From UPXZ01 sp964634605 (GTDB lineage: Bacteria > Bacteroidota > Bacteroidia > Bacteroidales > Paludibacteraceae): DNA of 64,000 bases. The position numbers and the translations under genes are program-made. Of this stretch, positions 18,074 through 26,250 are shown in pieces. Position 1 is the first letter of the stretch, and each line of letters opens with the position of its first letter. The notes below the pieces were generated by a model. That model did no database searches and was not told the origin of the DNA. It was given only the letters and a program-made list of their open reading frames with translations. Where the stretch lies: assembly GCA_964634605.1 (NCBI GenBank), contig CAZWLJ010000001.1, forward strand, positions 176,808 through 240,807, written 5' to 3'.

Positions 18074-19147
18074 TTACCTTTTCACCCTTGCATTTCCCTT
18101 CCATATACTCCAGATCATGTCTTCGTCGGCAGGCTGAGCATAGTCTGTGAGGAATGTAGTAGCCAGCGCGCCGCTTGCCCAGGCAAACTGAACCCATTTA
18201 GATGGTTCCCAGCCCTTCAGAATACTGTAAAGTAATCCTCCGACAAATCCGTCACCACCGCCGATACGGTCTAATACCACGATTTTTCGCATATTTTCGA
18301 CGTGGAAGGTGTCATTTTCATAAACAATCGCACCCCAAAGATGTTCATTCACACTGAGAACTTCGCGTAGTGTATTTGCAAAAACTGTTACATTCGGATA
18401 GGCTTTTTTCGCATTCAAAATCATGCCCTTGAAAGCATCCATCGTGTCTTCAATGTTTTCACCACCGGCTTTGGGCCCTTCAACACCAAGGCAAAGCTGA
18501 AAATCTTCCTCATTGCCGATCAGAATATCCGACAAAGAAGCAATTTCATCAAACGCTTTGTGTAATTCATCTTCACGACCCTTCCAGAAAGTAGCTCTGT
18601 AATTCAGGTCAAATGAAATCAACGTTCCGTTTTTCTTCGCATAACGGGCTATTTCAAGGCAGAAATGACTGGTTTCGGGCGAAAGTGCTGCTATCAAACC
18701 AGATAAATGGACAATCTGAACTCCTTCCTGCTCGAAAATCCGTTTCAAATCAAAATCTTTGACGTTCAAAGTACGCCCCACTTCACCGGCACGGTCGTTT
18801 TGCACGCGGGGTCCGCGTAGTCCGTAACCGCTGTCGGCAATATTAAACTGATGACGATATCCCCACGGACCGCCCTGCGGCACTTCAGGTCCTTCATATT
18901 CCATATTTCGCCGACGCAAATCGGATTTGATAAAGGCTGATACCGGACTGTCTTTGACAAAGGTGGTGAGCACTTTCACCGGAAGCCCCAGATAAGATGA
19001 AATACTTGCCACGTTGGTTTCGGCGCTTGTTGCCTGCATTTCAAACAGATGGCTGCTATGAACCGGCTGTGCGTTGACAGGCGTGATACGCACTCCCATG
19101 CTTGTAGGAGTTATCAATGCGTATTTTGAGTTTTTTCTAAGTTCCAT
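18074..19147 (-). CDS. kdgK: 2-dehydro-3-deoxygluconate (KDG) kinase, PfkB family
   Basis: A 357-aa PfkB/ribokinase-family kinase, expected to phosphorylate KDG from pectin-derived uronates to KDPG. The family signature is DRIGGGDGFVGGLLYSIL near residue 300, with the catalytic Asp in GGGDGF. Upstream, VHLSGLIAALSPETS and SFDLNYRATFWKG match the KDG-kinase subgroup, including the Asn-Tyr-Arg segment seen in KdgK proteins. The specific substrate is assigned by these segments and by position between gnd and a mannonate dehydrogenase. It is probably cotranscribed with the uxaC block, with a 127-bp gap to the SDR gene. Confidence 0.88.
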   Translation of the reverse strand: MELRKNSKYALITPTSMGVRITPVNAQPVHSSHLFEMQATSAETNVASISSYLGLPVKVLTTFVKDSPVSAFIKSDLRRRNMEYEGPEVPQGGPWGYRHQFNIADSGYGLRGPRVQNDRAGEVGRTLNVKDFDLKRIFEQEGVQIVHLSGLIAALSPETSHFCLEIARYAKKNGTLISFDLNYRATFWKGREDELHKAFDEIASLSDILIGNEEDFQLCLGVEGPKAGGENIEDTMDAFKGMILNAKKAYPNVTVFANTLREVLSVNEHLWGAIVYENDTFHVENMRKIVVLDRIGGGDGFVGGLLYSILKGWEPSKWVQFAWASGALATTFLTDYAQPADEDMIWSIWKGNARVKR

Positions 19148-19274
19148 TTTTACAGATTAAACGAATTATTACGAATTTCACTAATTAGTTTTACACGTAT
19201 AGTAGACAATGTACCCGAAAGATAACATTTTCTAACTATGCAGATAAACACCAATCAACTATTTTACTATTCAA

Positions 19275-20087
19275 CTAAATACTGAATGCATCGAATCCGC
19301 CGTCAACGATTGCCACTGTTCCGGTTACAAAGCGTGAAGCATCGCTTACCAGGTAATGCAGTGTTCCGAGCAAATCATCCGGATTGCCAAAACGACGGAA
19401 TGGTGTATGCGCAATGATTTTATTTCCTCTGTCAGAGTAACTTCCATCCGGATTTGTAAGCAGCGTCCGGTTCTGCTCGGTAATAAAAAATCCGGGACAA
19501 ATGGCATTCACACGGAATGTTTCGCCAAATTTGATGGCCATTTCGCCTGCCATGTATTTGGTAAAGTTGGTCACAGCAGCTTTGGCAGCACCATAACCGG
19601 CCACGCGGGTGAGCGGACGCAGTGCCGAAGCTGATGAAATGTTGATGATATTTCCTTTTCCGGCTTTAACCATGTATTCGGCAAATGCCAGTGTAGGTTG
19701 TACCGTTCCCATCAGATTCAAATCAACAACCTTACGAAAATCATCCATTTTCAGGTCGAAGATATTGTTGTTCGGCCCGATGGTTGCGCCGGGCATGTTT
19801 CCACCGGCACCGTTGATCAGCACGTCTATCCGGCCGTAAGCAGCAATTATTTCCAGGGCATTTTGTTTTAATACGGTTTCGTCGTTCACATCGGTAACCA
19901 GAAACATGGCTTCACCGCCATTTGCTTTTACTTTTTCGATTAACTTATCGCCCTTTTCCCTGTTTCGTGCCATCACTGCTACTTTTGCACCATGAGCAGC
20001 CAGGTATTCCACCATCGACTCGCCCAGTACACCGGTGCCACCGGTAATAGCTATCACGCGGTCGCGGATATCAAATAGTTCGTACAT
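19275..20087 (-). CDS. uxuB: SDR-family D-mannonate oxidoreductase (fructuronate reductase)
   Basis: A 270-aa short-chain dehydrogenase/reductase. Motifs: cofactor loop ITGGTGVLGESM, NGAGG, catalytic Ser in NIINISSASA and the YGAAKAA pair (Tyr-x-x-x-Lys). The C-terminal FVTGTVAIVDGGFDAFSI is complete. Its neighbours are UxaE, which makes fructuronate, and KdgK, which uses the product of mannonate dehydration. The expected reaction is therefore D-fructuronate to D-mannonate with NAD(P)H, as for the SDR-type UxuB of Bacillus subtilis. This is a different fold from E. coli UxuB. The assignment rests on family resemblance plus context; a gluconate 5-dehydrogenase would look similar. Confidence 0.78.
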   Translation of the reverse strand: MYELFDIRDRVIAITGGTGVLGESMVEYLAAHGAKVAVMARNREKGDKLIEKVKANGGEAMFLVTDVNDETVLKQNALEIIAAYGRIDVLINGAGGNMPGATIGPNNNIFDLKMDDFRKVVDLNLMGTVQPTLAFAEYMVKAGKGNIINISSASALRPLTRVAGYGAAKAAVTNFTKYMAGEMAIKFGETFRVNAICPGFFITEQNRTLLTNPDGSYSDRGNKIIAHTPFRRFGNPDDLLGTLHYLVSDASRFVTGTVAIVDGGFDAFSI

Positions 20088-20158
20088 ATTTTTTTATTTA
20101 CAATTTGATTATTTACAACTTATAATTGGATTGGTTTTAATGTCAAAAAAACATACTA

Positions 20159-20166
20159 CAAAGTTA
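20159..20166 (-). promoter_or_regulatory. Candidate -7 box for the SDR (uxuB-like) gene
   Basis: Minus-strand TAACTTTG fits TAnnTTTG, 72 bp before the SDR start in a 192-bp spacer after uxaE. It suggests the SDR-kdgK-gnd part may also be transcribed separately. No -33 partner was identified. Confidence 0.3.
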
Positions 20167-20279
20167 CAAATTCACCCATTTTTATTTATGGATAAAAACG
20201 CAATGGTCTGTTCATTAAACGAAAATATTCTACAAAAACACCGTTTCAACTCATTAAAAAAGATAGATAAGTGTTGTTT

Positions 20280-21527
20280 TTACAGGCTGAACAATCTTTT
20301 GAGATGACGTTCGTAGATATTTTCTTCCACGCAATCTCCTACAATGCCTTCGTATTTTTCCAATAAACCGGTATATTCAGCACCCAATTCAGCTGCTACG
20401 GCATAAGCCACATGAATCAGCTGGCGAAAATTGAGGTTGTAATCCGGATGTCCGGGAATGTGACGCAGGGTGTTTTGAAATTTCTCACTGCTCCAGTTGT
20501 TCACTTCTTCAACAGATGGCAATTTACTTCCGTCAATATCAATCACATCGGCATAAGGCGCACAGAGAGCGTCTTTGCGGTTCAGTGAAATGGCGTAGAT
20601 TTTCTTTGCGAGCTCCAGTCCTTCACCTCCGGCTTTTGCCAGCCCGATGACCTCTTCGAGCCAGGTGGTTCCGGCAGTTTTCAAATGGAGTCCTTTGTTG
20701 TGGCGGTTAATCACTTCGGCCATTATCGGATAAATGGAAAATTTATCGCTGCCGGAGTGTACGCTCAACTTCAGTTCTTCGGGAAGACCAAACTCCTTCA
20801 CTGCGAAATCAATAACCAGCACATCTTCTTCAAATTCTTTGGCAAATTGTTCTAAATCACCCACATAATCTACTCCTTTATTGAACCGTCCGGTAAATTT
20901 CGGAGCTATGGTCTGAGTAGGCACACCTTTGTCGGCCAGCATTTTCAGAATGAAAAGCATTTCAACAGGAGTTTGTGGTTTTTCAACTTCGTCCATCGAA
21001 ACTTCGGTGATAAAATTTCCGGCGCCTTTGGCTTTCACTAAATACGAATAAATTTCAGAAGCCTGCTGAGTGGCGGCCAGAAATTTATCAGCAATACTTT
21101 TCAGAAGTTCTTTCGTGATTTCAAGCGGTTTTTCCATTCCCGGAATTTGAAGCTGACCTATATATTTCCCGCAGGATGCAATAAAGGCATCAATATCCTC
21201 CTGTTCGCTCGGTTTTCCGATGAATGAAGCTACATCGAGCGTAAAGAAATCCGACACGGCAACAAAACGCTCTACAGTGTTAAGATTAATATGATCGGCA
21301 TCCACAAAATAGGGTCCGGAATAATTCAGCATTTTTACGGCTTCATCAGCTTCGCGGCGGGTATCTACCGGTTCTGAATGTACATAAGTGTGTTCACGAT
21401 TTGACTTATTCCAAACCGGATTGATTTCCAGGCCGCTTTCGCTGGCTTTCATAATTGCCCGTAACTGAGCTTTTCCCTGATGAGAGAACCTGTCTCCCAC
21501 TCCGATACTAAATTTTCCTAATTTCAT
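20280..21527 (-). CDS. uxaE: Tagaturonate epimerase, UxaE family
   Basis: A 415-aa cytoplasmic enzyme recognised as the UxaE family, which converts D-tagaturonate to D-fructuronate and so bypasses the altronate route of galacturonate breakdown (defined in Thermotoga). Characteristic segments are KFSIGVGDRFSHQGKAQL, DADHINLNTV, TQTIAPKFTGRFNKGVDYVG, LKLSVHSGSDKFSIYPIM and HLKTAGTTWLEEV. Conserved His and Asp residues in these would bind the metal and act in catalysis. It starts 26 bp after uxaC, so the two are surely cotranscribed. Length is normal for Bacteroidetes members as far as can be judged from memory. Confidence 0.85.
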   Translation of the reverse strand: MKLGKFSIGVGDRFSHQGKAQLRAIMKASESGLEINPVWNKSNREHTYVHSEPVDTRREADEAVKMLNYSGPYFVDADHINLNTVERFVAVSDFFTLDVASFIGKPSEQEDIDAFIASCGKYIGQLQIPGMEKPLEITKELLKSIADKFLAATQQASEIYSYLVKAKGAGNFITEVSMDEVEKPQTPVEMLFILKMLADKGVPTQTIAPKFTGRFNKGVDYVGDLEQFAKEFEEDVLVIDFAVKEFGLPEELKLSVHSGSDKFSIYPIMAEVINRHNKGLHLKTAGTTWLEEVIGLAKAGGEGLELAKKIYAISLNRKDALCAPYADVIDIDGSKLPSVEEVNNWSSEKFQNTLRHIPGHPDYNLNFRQLIHVAYAVAAELGAEYTGLLEKYEGIVGDCVEENIYERHLKRLFSL

Positions 21528-21553
21528 AATTATGTATATTTTTATTTTTTATT

Positions 21554-22960
21554 TCAGAACTGAAAGAAATTCTTCGCGTTTTTGTAAGAGATATTTTCGA
21601 CCATCCCTCCCAGGAATTTTATTTCCGATTTCGGAAGCAAACCTTTTTCCACGTCTTCGCCAATGAGGTTACAAAGAATACGGCGGAAATACTCGTGCCG
21701 GGGATACGACAGGAAACTACGGCTGTCGGTCAGCATACCGACAAAACGGCTTAGCAACCCGAGGTTTGACAATGAATTCAGTTGGTTTTCCATGCCCGTT
21801 TTCTGATCCAGAAACCACCAGCCGGAACCAAACTGGATTTTTCCGGCAACAGAGCCATCCTGAAAATTGCCTATCATCGTGGCAATCATATCGTTATCGC
21901 GCGGATTCAGATTGTAGATAATGGTTTTGGCAAGTTTGTCCGATGTATCCAGGCTGTCAAAAAATTTGCTCATGGCTTTGGCAACGGTAAAATCACCGAT
22001 ACTGTCGAAACCGGTGTCGGCACCGAGTTTACGGAACAGGCGGGAATTATTGTTGCGTATTGCTCCGTAATGGAATTGCTGCGTCCAGCCTTTTTCCCAG
22101 TCCATCACGGCACCTTCGTAAAGCATGGCTGATTTGAATTTCAGTATTTCATCGTGTTCCAGTTCTTTACCGCCGTAAACTTTATTGAAAATCCGGTCGA
22201 TTTCGGCTTGCGTGTAGTTTTCGGCATAGAATTCTTCTATTCCGTGATCGGAAAGCTTACATCCTGCGCTTGCAAAGAAATCATGCCTTACCCGTAATGC
22301 CTGAATCAAATCAGCAAAGTTCGATATGGAAATTCCGGAAACATCGCTCAGTTTTTCCACATACCTGCGATATTCAGCCGGATTATCCACTGCCATTGCT
22401 TTGTCCGGTCGCCAGGTAGGAAGTACTTTGATGTCAAAACCTTCATTTTTCAAAGAAATATGATGTTCGAGTGTATCAACCGGATCGTCGGTTGTACAAA
22501 CTACCTTCACTCCGAATTTTTTCATCAGTCCCCGGGCCGAAAATTCTTTGGTACGCAGTTGCTCTGTACAGATATCATAGATTCTTTTGCCTGATTCGGG
22601 ATTCAGGAGTTCATCAACTCCGAAAGCCCGTTTCAGCTCCAGGTGAGTCCAGTGATAGAGCGGATTACGCATGGTGAAAGGTACAGTTTCCACCCATTTC
22701 TCATATTTTTCCCAGTCGGAAGTTTCTTTACCGGTACAAAATTTTTCATCAATTCCGTTTGTTCGCATTGCACGCCATTTGTAATGGTCACCTTCGAGCC
22801 AGATTTGCCCCAGATTATCAAACTGATGGTCGCCGGCAATGTATTCCGGATTCAAATGACAATGATAGTCGATTATCGGCTGCATACCGGAATAACTATG
22901 GTACAGTTCCTTAGCAGTATCGTTTTGTAATAAAAAATCTTCGTGAATAAAACTTTTCAT
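21554..22960 (-). CDS. uxaC: Glucuronate/galacturonate isomerase
   Basis: A 468-aa uronate isomerase converting D-galacturonate to D-tagaturonate and D-glucuronate to D-fructuronate. Signature segments are the metal-site YHCHLNPEYIAGDHQFDNLG at the N-terminus, CTTDDPVDTLEHH, VLPTWRPDKAM, QFHYGAIRNNNSR, FGSGWWFLDQKTGM and DSRSFLSYPRHEYFRRILCN. Length and motifs are complete. It is the first gene of the catabolic block. Its start is 43 bp downstream of a near-palindrome (23003-23018) that overlaps its -7 box, so repression by a LacI-type protein is likely. Confidence 0.96.
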   Translation of the reverse strand: MKSFIHEDFLLQNDTAKELYHSYSGMQPIIDYHCHLNPEYIAGDHQFDNLGQIWLEGDHYKWRAMRTNGIDEKFCTGKETSDWEKYEKWVETVPFTMRNPLYHWTHLELKRAFGVDELLNPESGKRIYDICTEQLRTKEFSARGLMKKFGVKVVCTTDDPVDTLEHHISLKNEGFDIKVLPTWRPDKAMAVDNPAEYRRYVEKLSDVSGISISNFADLIQALRVRHDFFASAGCKLSDHGIEEFYAENYTQAEIDRIFNKVYGGKELEHDEILKFKSAMLYEGAVMDWEKGWTQQFHYGAIRNNNSRLFRKLGADTGFDSIGDFTVAKAMSKFFDSLDTSDKLAKTIIYNLNPRDNDMIATMIGNFQDGSVAGKIQFGSGWWFLDQKTGMENQLNSLSNLGLLSRFVGMLTDSRSFLSYPRHEYFRRILCNLIGEDVEKGLLPKSEIKFLGGMVENISYKNAKNFFQF

Positions 22961-23002
22961 TGTATGTTGTTTATTTGATTAATTTCTATGAGTCTTTTCA
23001 AA

Positions 23003-23018
23003 CTGTGTACGTGCACAA
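23003..23018. promoter_or_regulatory. Putative LacI-type operator at the uxaC promoter
   Basis: CTGTGTACGTGCACAA is a near-palindrome centred on ACGT. Its reverse complement differs by a single base from the site at 61124-61139 in front of the distal susC and the LacI-family gene. It overlaps the uxaC -7 box, a position where a bound repressor would block transcription. Confidence 0.7.
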
Positions 23019-23023
23019 AGATA
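23016..23023 (-). promoter_or_regulatory. Candidate -7 box of the uxaC operon
   Basis: Minus-strand TATCTTTG matches the Bacteroidetes TAnnTTTG consensus, 56 bp before the uxaC ATG, and shares three bases with the putative operator. A -33 element is not obvious. Confidence 0.5.
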
Positions 23024-23106
23024 CACATTTTATTTTATAGTTGAATTGCGATAGCACTTTATTGTCAAAAAAAAACAGTAAAATATCAATTATTAAAATG
23101 GTCTGA

Positions 23107-24318
23107 TCATTTTTTGGGAATTTTCACAACCAGAGGATGGTTAAGTTTCCGCAAGACTTCGTCGGTATATTTCAGGAATGTGTTTTTATCAGGCACCGGA
23201 TCCCATTCGAGTTCCCAGGTGACCATAAAATAATACTCTGCATAGCCTTTGTCGGGTTGGAGCACTACCAGATGATTCAGTTCATCTTCAGTAAGGGTTT
23301 TGAGTTGTTTCTTTTTATAAAAAACGGCCAGTCCCATGTTGTCGTTGTTCAGACTTTGTTTGCCGAAAGTGGCTATATACGCCCATTCGCCCCCGATGCC
23401 GTCCGAATGTATCAGTTCGGTATCTTTATTTTTGATTATTCCGGTTGTCAGGTTGTCAATGTTCTGATCAGCAAGCAACTCCATGTGTGAAGCTCTGCTT
23501 CCGGCATCGATGGAAATCAGTGATTTCAGGTTAATTTTCTTTCCACCTGTATCCCAGCCGTAATAAGTGGTATGAACCTGTGAGCGTATTTTGCCATCGG
23601 CAGCAATAAAACATGTGGCGCTGTCGCGGTTCTCCACGCGCAGGGCTTGTTTCCCGTCCCAATAAGCTATGGATCCAATCCCCAGCGATTTTCCCACTTT
23701 CATATTGTCCATTCCCCAGTCGGTCATGTTGTGATAACTGTCATAGCCATCCACACCCACGGCTGGCAAAACAATTCCGGGTGTTTTCTTGCCGAATGCA
23801 TCGATAGCGTTCCGCTGATCCAGGTAAAAACGGTAGCCTACTTTATCGCTTTCCCATCCCGGTCCTTCGTATTTGATGTAGTATGCATGGTCGAGAAAAG
23901 TACCGGGAACAGTCATGTAGTTTGGTTTTACCCACGAAAATCCTCCCTCGTAGCTGTTTCCGTTGAATTTTCCGCCAATTTTGTGTGCCAGTTCGGCATA
24001 AGTCCGTTTCGGATATTCAGCAGCTTCGCCTTTGAGAAGTAAAAACGCGAGTGATGAGTGCGGCTGCAATTTTGAAACCGGAAAAATGGCTTTCTGATTT
24101 CCCTTCAAATCGGCGACCACTTCCATAGGAGCCACAGAAATTTGTTTTGAAACGACAGAATGGCATCCGGGTGTCAGAGGCAGTTCATTAACAGGTATTT
24201 CCACCACGTAATCGGTCAGCTGGTAACCAGAGTTATTTCTGATGGTAATGGTTTGCGAAACACCATTCACTAATAATTGAGAAAGAAAAAAAACAAAGAT
24301 AAATCTACTGAATTTCAT
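23107..24318 (-). CDS. Secreted DUF4861-like protein
   Basis: A 403-aa exported protein with a signal peptide (FSRFIFVFFLSQLLVNGVSQ). The first ~100 residues look like a beta-sandwich (TITIRNNSGYQLTDYVVEIP). The rest carries strongly conserved-looking aromatic segments: KYEGPGWESDKVGYRFYLDQ, NAIDAFGKKTPGIVLP, YDSYHNMTDWGMDNMKVG and HTTYYGWDTGGKK. This matches my memory of DUF4861 proteins, which recur in pectin and alginate utilisation loci without an agreed activity; a periplasmic hydrolase acting on unsaturated uronates is a reasonable guess only. It is the last gene of the carbohydrate block, 17 bp after the esterase/CE8 fusion. Confidence 0.7.
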   Translation of the reverse strand: MKFSRFIFVFFLSQLLVNGVSQTITIRNNSGYQLTDYVVEIPVNELPLTPGCHSVVSKQISVAPMEVVADLKGNQKAIFPVSKLQPHSSLAFLLLKGEAAEYPKRTYAELAHKIGGKFNGNSYEGGFSWVKPNYMTVPGTFLDHAYYIKYEGPGWESDKVGYRFYLDQRNAIDAFGKKTPGIVLPAVGVDGYDSYHNMTDWGMDNMKVGKSLGIGSIAYWDGKQALRVENRDSATCFIAADGKIRSQVHTTYYGWDTGGKKINLKSLISIDAGSRASHMELLADQNIDNLTTGIIKNKDTELIHSDGIGGEWAYIATFGKQSLNNDNMGLAVFYKKKQLKTLTEDELNHLVVLQPDKGYAEYYFMVTWELEWDPVPDKNTFLKYTDEVLRKLNHPLVVKIPKK

Positions 24319-24335
24319 TGTATTCTATTTTATAA

Positions 24336-26231
24336 TTACTTATTTCCCTGCATATTAAACATAAAATCATTTCCCAGCACATTTTCCGGGGAGTATTTCT
24401 TCATTTGTCTGTTTGTCAGCGCTTTAGTCCAGGAGGTTCTTTTGTTTTGCAGATTACCGCCTGTCCCCGGATTTTTATATTCTGAAAAACGGGCTGTTTT
24501 TTCGTTCGAAGCTTTTCCCCAGTTGTTCCAGCCTTCGGGTATTATCACATCACTCATTTCACATTCTGCAAATACAACACTGGCATAAGGTCTCCAGGGT
24601 CTACCCAGATAGAATGAATGCGGAGTATCGCCCGTTATCCTGCACCGGTAAAACACATACCCGAAATGACTGTTTTGTGGTGTGGAAGCAGCAGTTATGT
24701 AGCCTGCATTTTTGCTAAAAATTTCACATCCGTCAAAATAAGCTACCGAAGAGCCAAAAATGAAATCGACCGTACCTTCGATGTAGCAGTTTTTGTAATA
24801 TTGCCTGCTGCCGGGTTTGTGGGTGTAGAGCGTATCCTGAAATCCGATGAACCGGCAATTGTAAAACTGCGCCTTATCACTTCTAACAATCACTGCCACA
24901 GCCTGCCCTACGGGTCCTGCAGCATTTTCGAACGTTATGTTTTCGGCTGTAAAATTTGACGGGCAGATATACACGCTTGCCGAGCCGGAAGTTCCCAGCT
25001 GATCGCCATATCCGGATGGTTTAGAGGCAAAATTGTTGTATGAAATTATGGTTTTGAATGCATCTTCGCCGATAAGAATCAAGCTGTCCTTTGTTTCCGG
25101 AATAATAATTTTTTCACGGTAAAATCCGTTCCGGATAAAAATGCGGGTCTGCTTTTTCCTGAAATCGGGTACTGAATTAATGGCTTGCTGAACCGACGAA
25201 AAATCACCTGTTCCGTCCTGAGCCACTACGATATCATATCCTTTCCGGTCAAACGAATCAATCGGTTTTTCAAAAATTTTATCCAAAAAAATGGCTGCAT
25301 AGTTTACTGTTGAAATATGCCAAGGATGAAAATGCCAGAATGTATGGGGTGTATTTTCAAAAGTATGAACTTCGTAATATATTTTCAGGCTGTCCAGTTT
25401 CCTTACATGCTCATCCCTGCCATTGTGGAAGCGGGGTATGGAACTGTTGATAAAGCACACGGGAGCTGATTTTACGTTCACAAAACAAAGAGCTGACGCA
25501 TCCTTCCAGTTTTCGGTGCGTTCCTCATAGGTTCCGCCAAGCCACTGCGCGTCCACGGGCATTTTTCCGCCGGTTTCGCGGGCTTTTCGGGCTCTTTCCA
25601 TCGTTGCCGAATCCTGAAATGTGGAAATTCCATCGATATTGACAACGGCTTTGATTAATCCGGATTTATTTTTAGTTCCGATTAAAGCGGCTAACTGTCC
25701 GCCAGCAGAACAACCCGAGAGAGCTATTTTTGTGTTATCAATGCCATATTCCCGGGCATAATCGAAAATCCATTTCACAGCATCTTCCAAATCTTCCACT
25801 CCGGCCGGATACACAGCTTCGGGAATGAGACGATACTCAGTAGTGATGGATACAAAGCCCTTTCGGGCAAGACTGACAGCCAGCGCTTTTTGCAGTTCGG
25901 GTGAGCCCGAATTCCAGCCGCCACCGTGAATCATCAGTACTGCAGGAAGTTTTTCGGTGGTTTTCGGTCTGAAAATATTCAAAGTCAGTCTCCTGCTCTG
26001 AGAAATTGTTTTGTATGGAATGTCAGAGAAAACAGACAAGTCATCCGTCCTGTTATCAACCAAACGGATAAACGGGAAATTCTTCTTTTCCTTGATAAAA
26101 GAGCTGTACACCGTGTAGCTCGTATCACGCGGAATGCCGTTTATCAGTACTGTTTGTGATACAGAAGTGAAACCACCTGAATTACAGGCAATAATCAGAA
26201 TGACCAGTATGTACAGTTTAGTATGTTTCAT
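24336..26231 (-). CDS. Two-domain lipoprotein: alpha/beta-hydrolase esterase fused to CE8 pectin methylesterase
   Basis: A 631-aa protein with a lipobox (LIIAC, Cys16). Domain 1 (about residues 70-300) is an alpha/beta-hydrolase with oxyanion motif HGGGW, nucleophile Ser175 in GCSAGGQ and a late His in ENTPHTFWHFHPW; it resembles acetyl-xylan or carbohydrate esterases. Domain 2 (about 330-625) is a CE8 pectin methylesterase: VAQDGTGDFSSVQQAINSVP, GFQDTLYTHKPGSRQYYKNC, EGTVDFIFGSSVAYF and YLGRPWRPYASVV carry the catalytic Asp pair and Arg. One polypeptide could therefore remove both acetyl and methyl esters from pectin. Both active sites look intact. It lies in a run of genes with gaps of only 12-19 bp. 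Confidence 0.88.
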   Translation of the reverse strand: MKHTKLYILVILIIACNSGGFTSVSQTVLINGIPRDTSYTVYSSFIKEKKNFPFIRLVDNRTDDLSVFSDIPYKTISQSRRLTLNIFRPKTTEKLPAVLMIHGGGWNSGSPELQKALAVSLARKGFVSITTEYRLIPEAVYPAGVEDLEDAVKWIFDYAREYGIDNTKIALSGCSAGGQLAALIGTKNKSGLIKAVVNIDGISTFQDSATMERARKARETGGKMPVDAQWLGGTYEERTENWKDASALCFVNVKSAPVCFINSSIPRFHNGRDEHVRKLDSLKIYYEVHTFENTPHTFWHFHPWHISTVNYAAIFLDKIFEKPIDSFDRKGYDIVVAQDGTGDFSSVQQAINSVPDFRKKQTRIFIRNGFYREKIIIPETKDSLILIGEDAFKTIISYNNFASKPSGYGDQLGTSGSASVYICPSNFTAENITFENAAGPVGQAVAVIVRSDKAQFYNCRFIGFQDTLYTHKPGSRQYYKNCYIEGTVDFIFGSSVAYFDGCEIFSKNAGYITAASTPQNSHFGYVFYRCRITGDTPHSFYLGRPWRPYASVVFAECEMSDVIIPEGWNNWGKASNEKTARFSEYKNPGTGGNLQNKRTSWTKALTNRQMKKYSPENVLGNDFMFNMQGNK

Positions 26232-26250
26232 TTTTCAGTAAAACATCATT

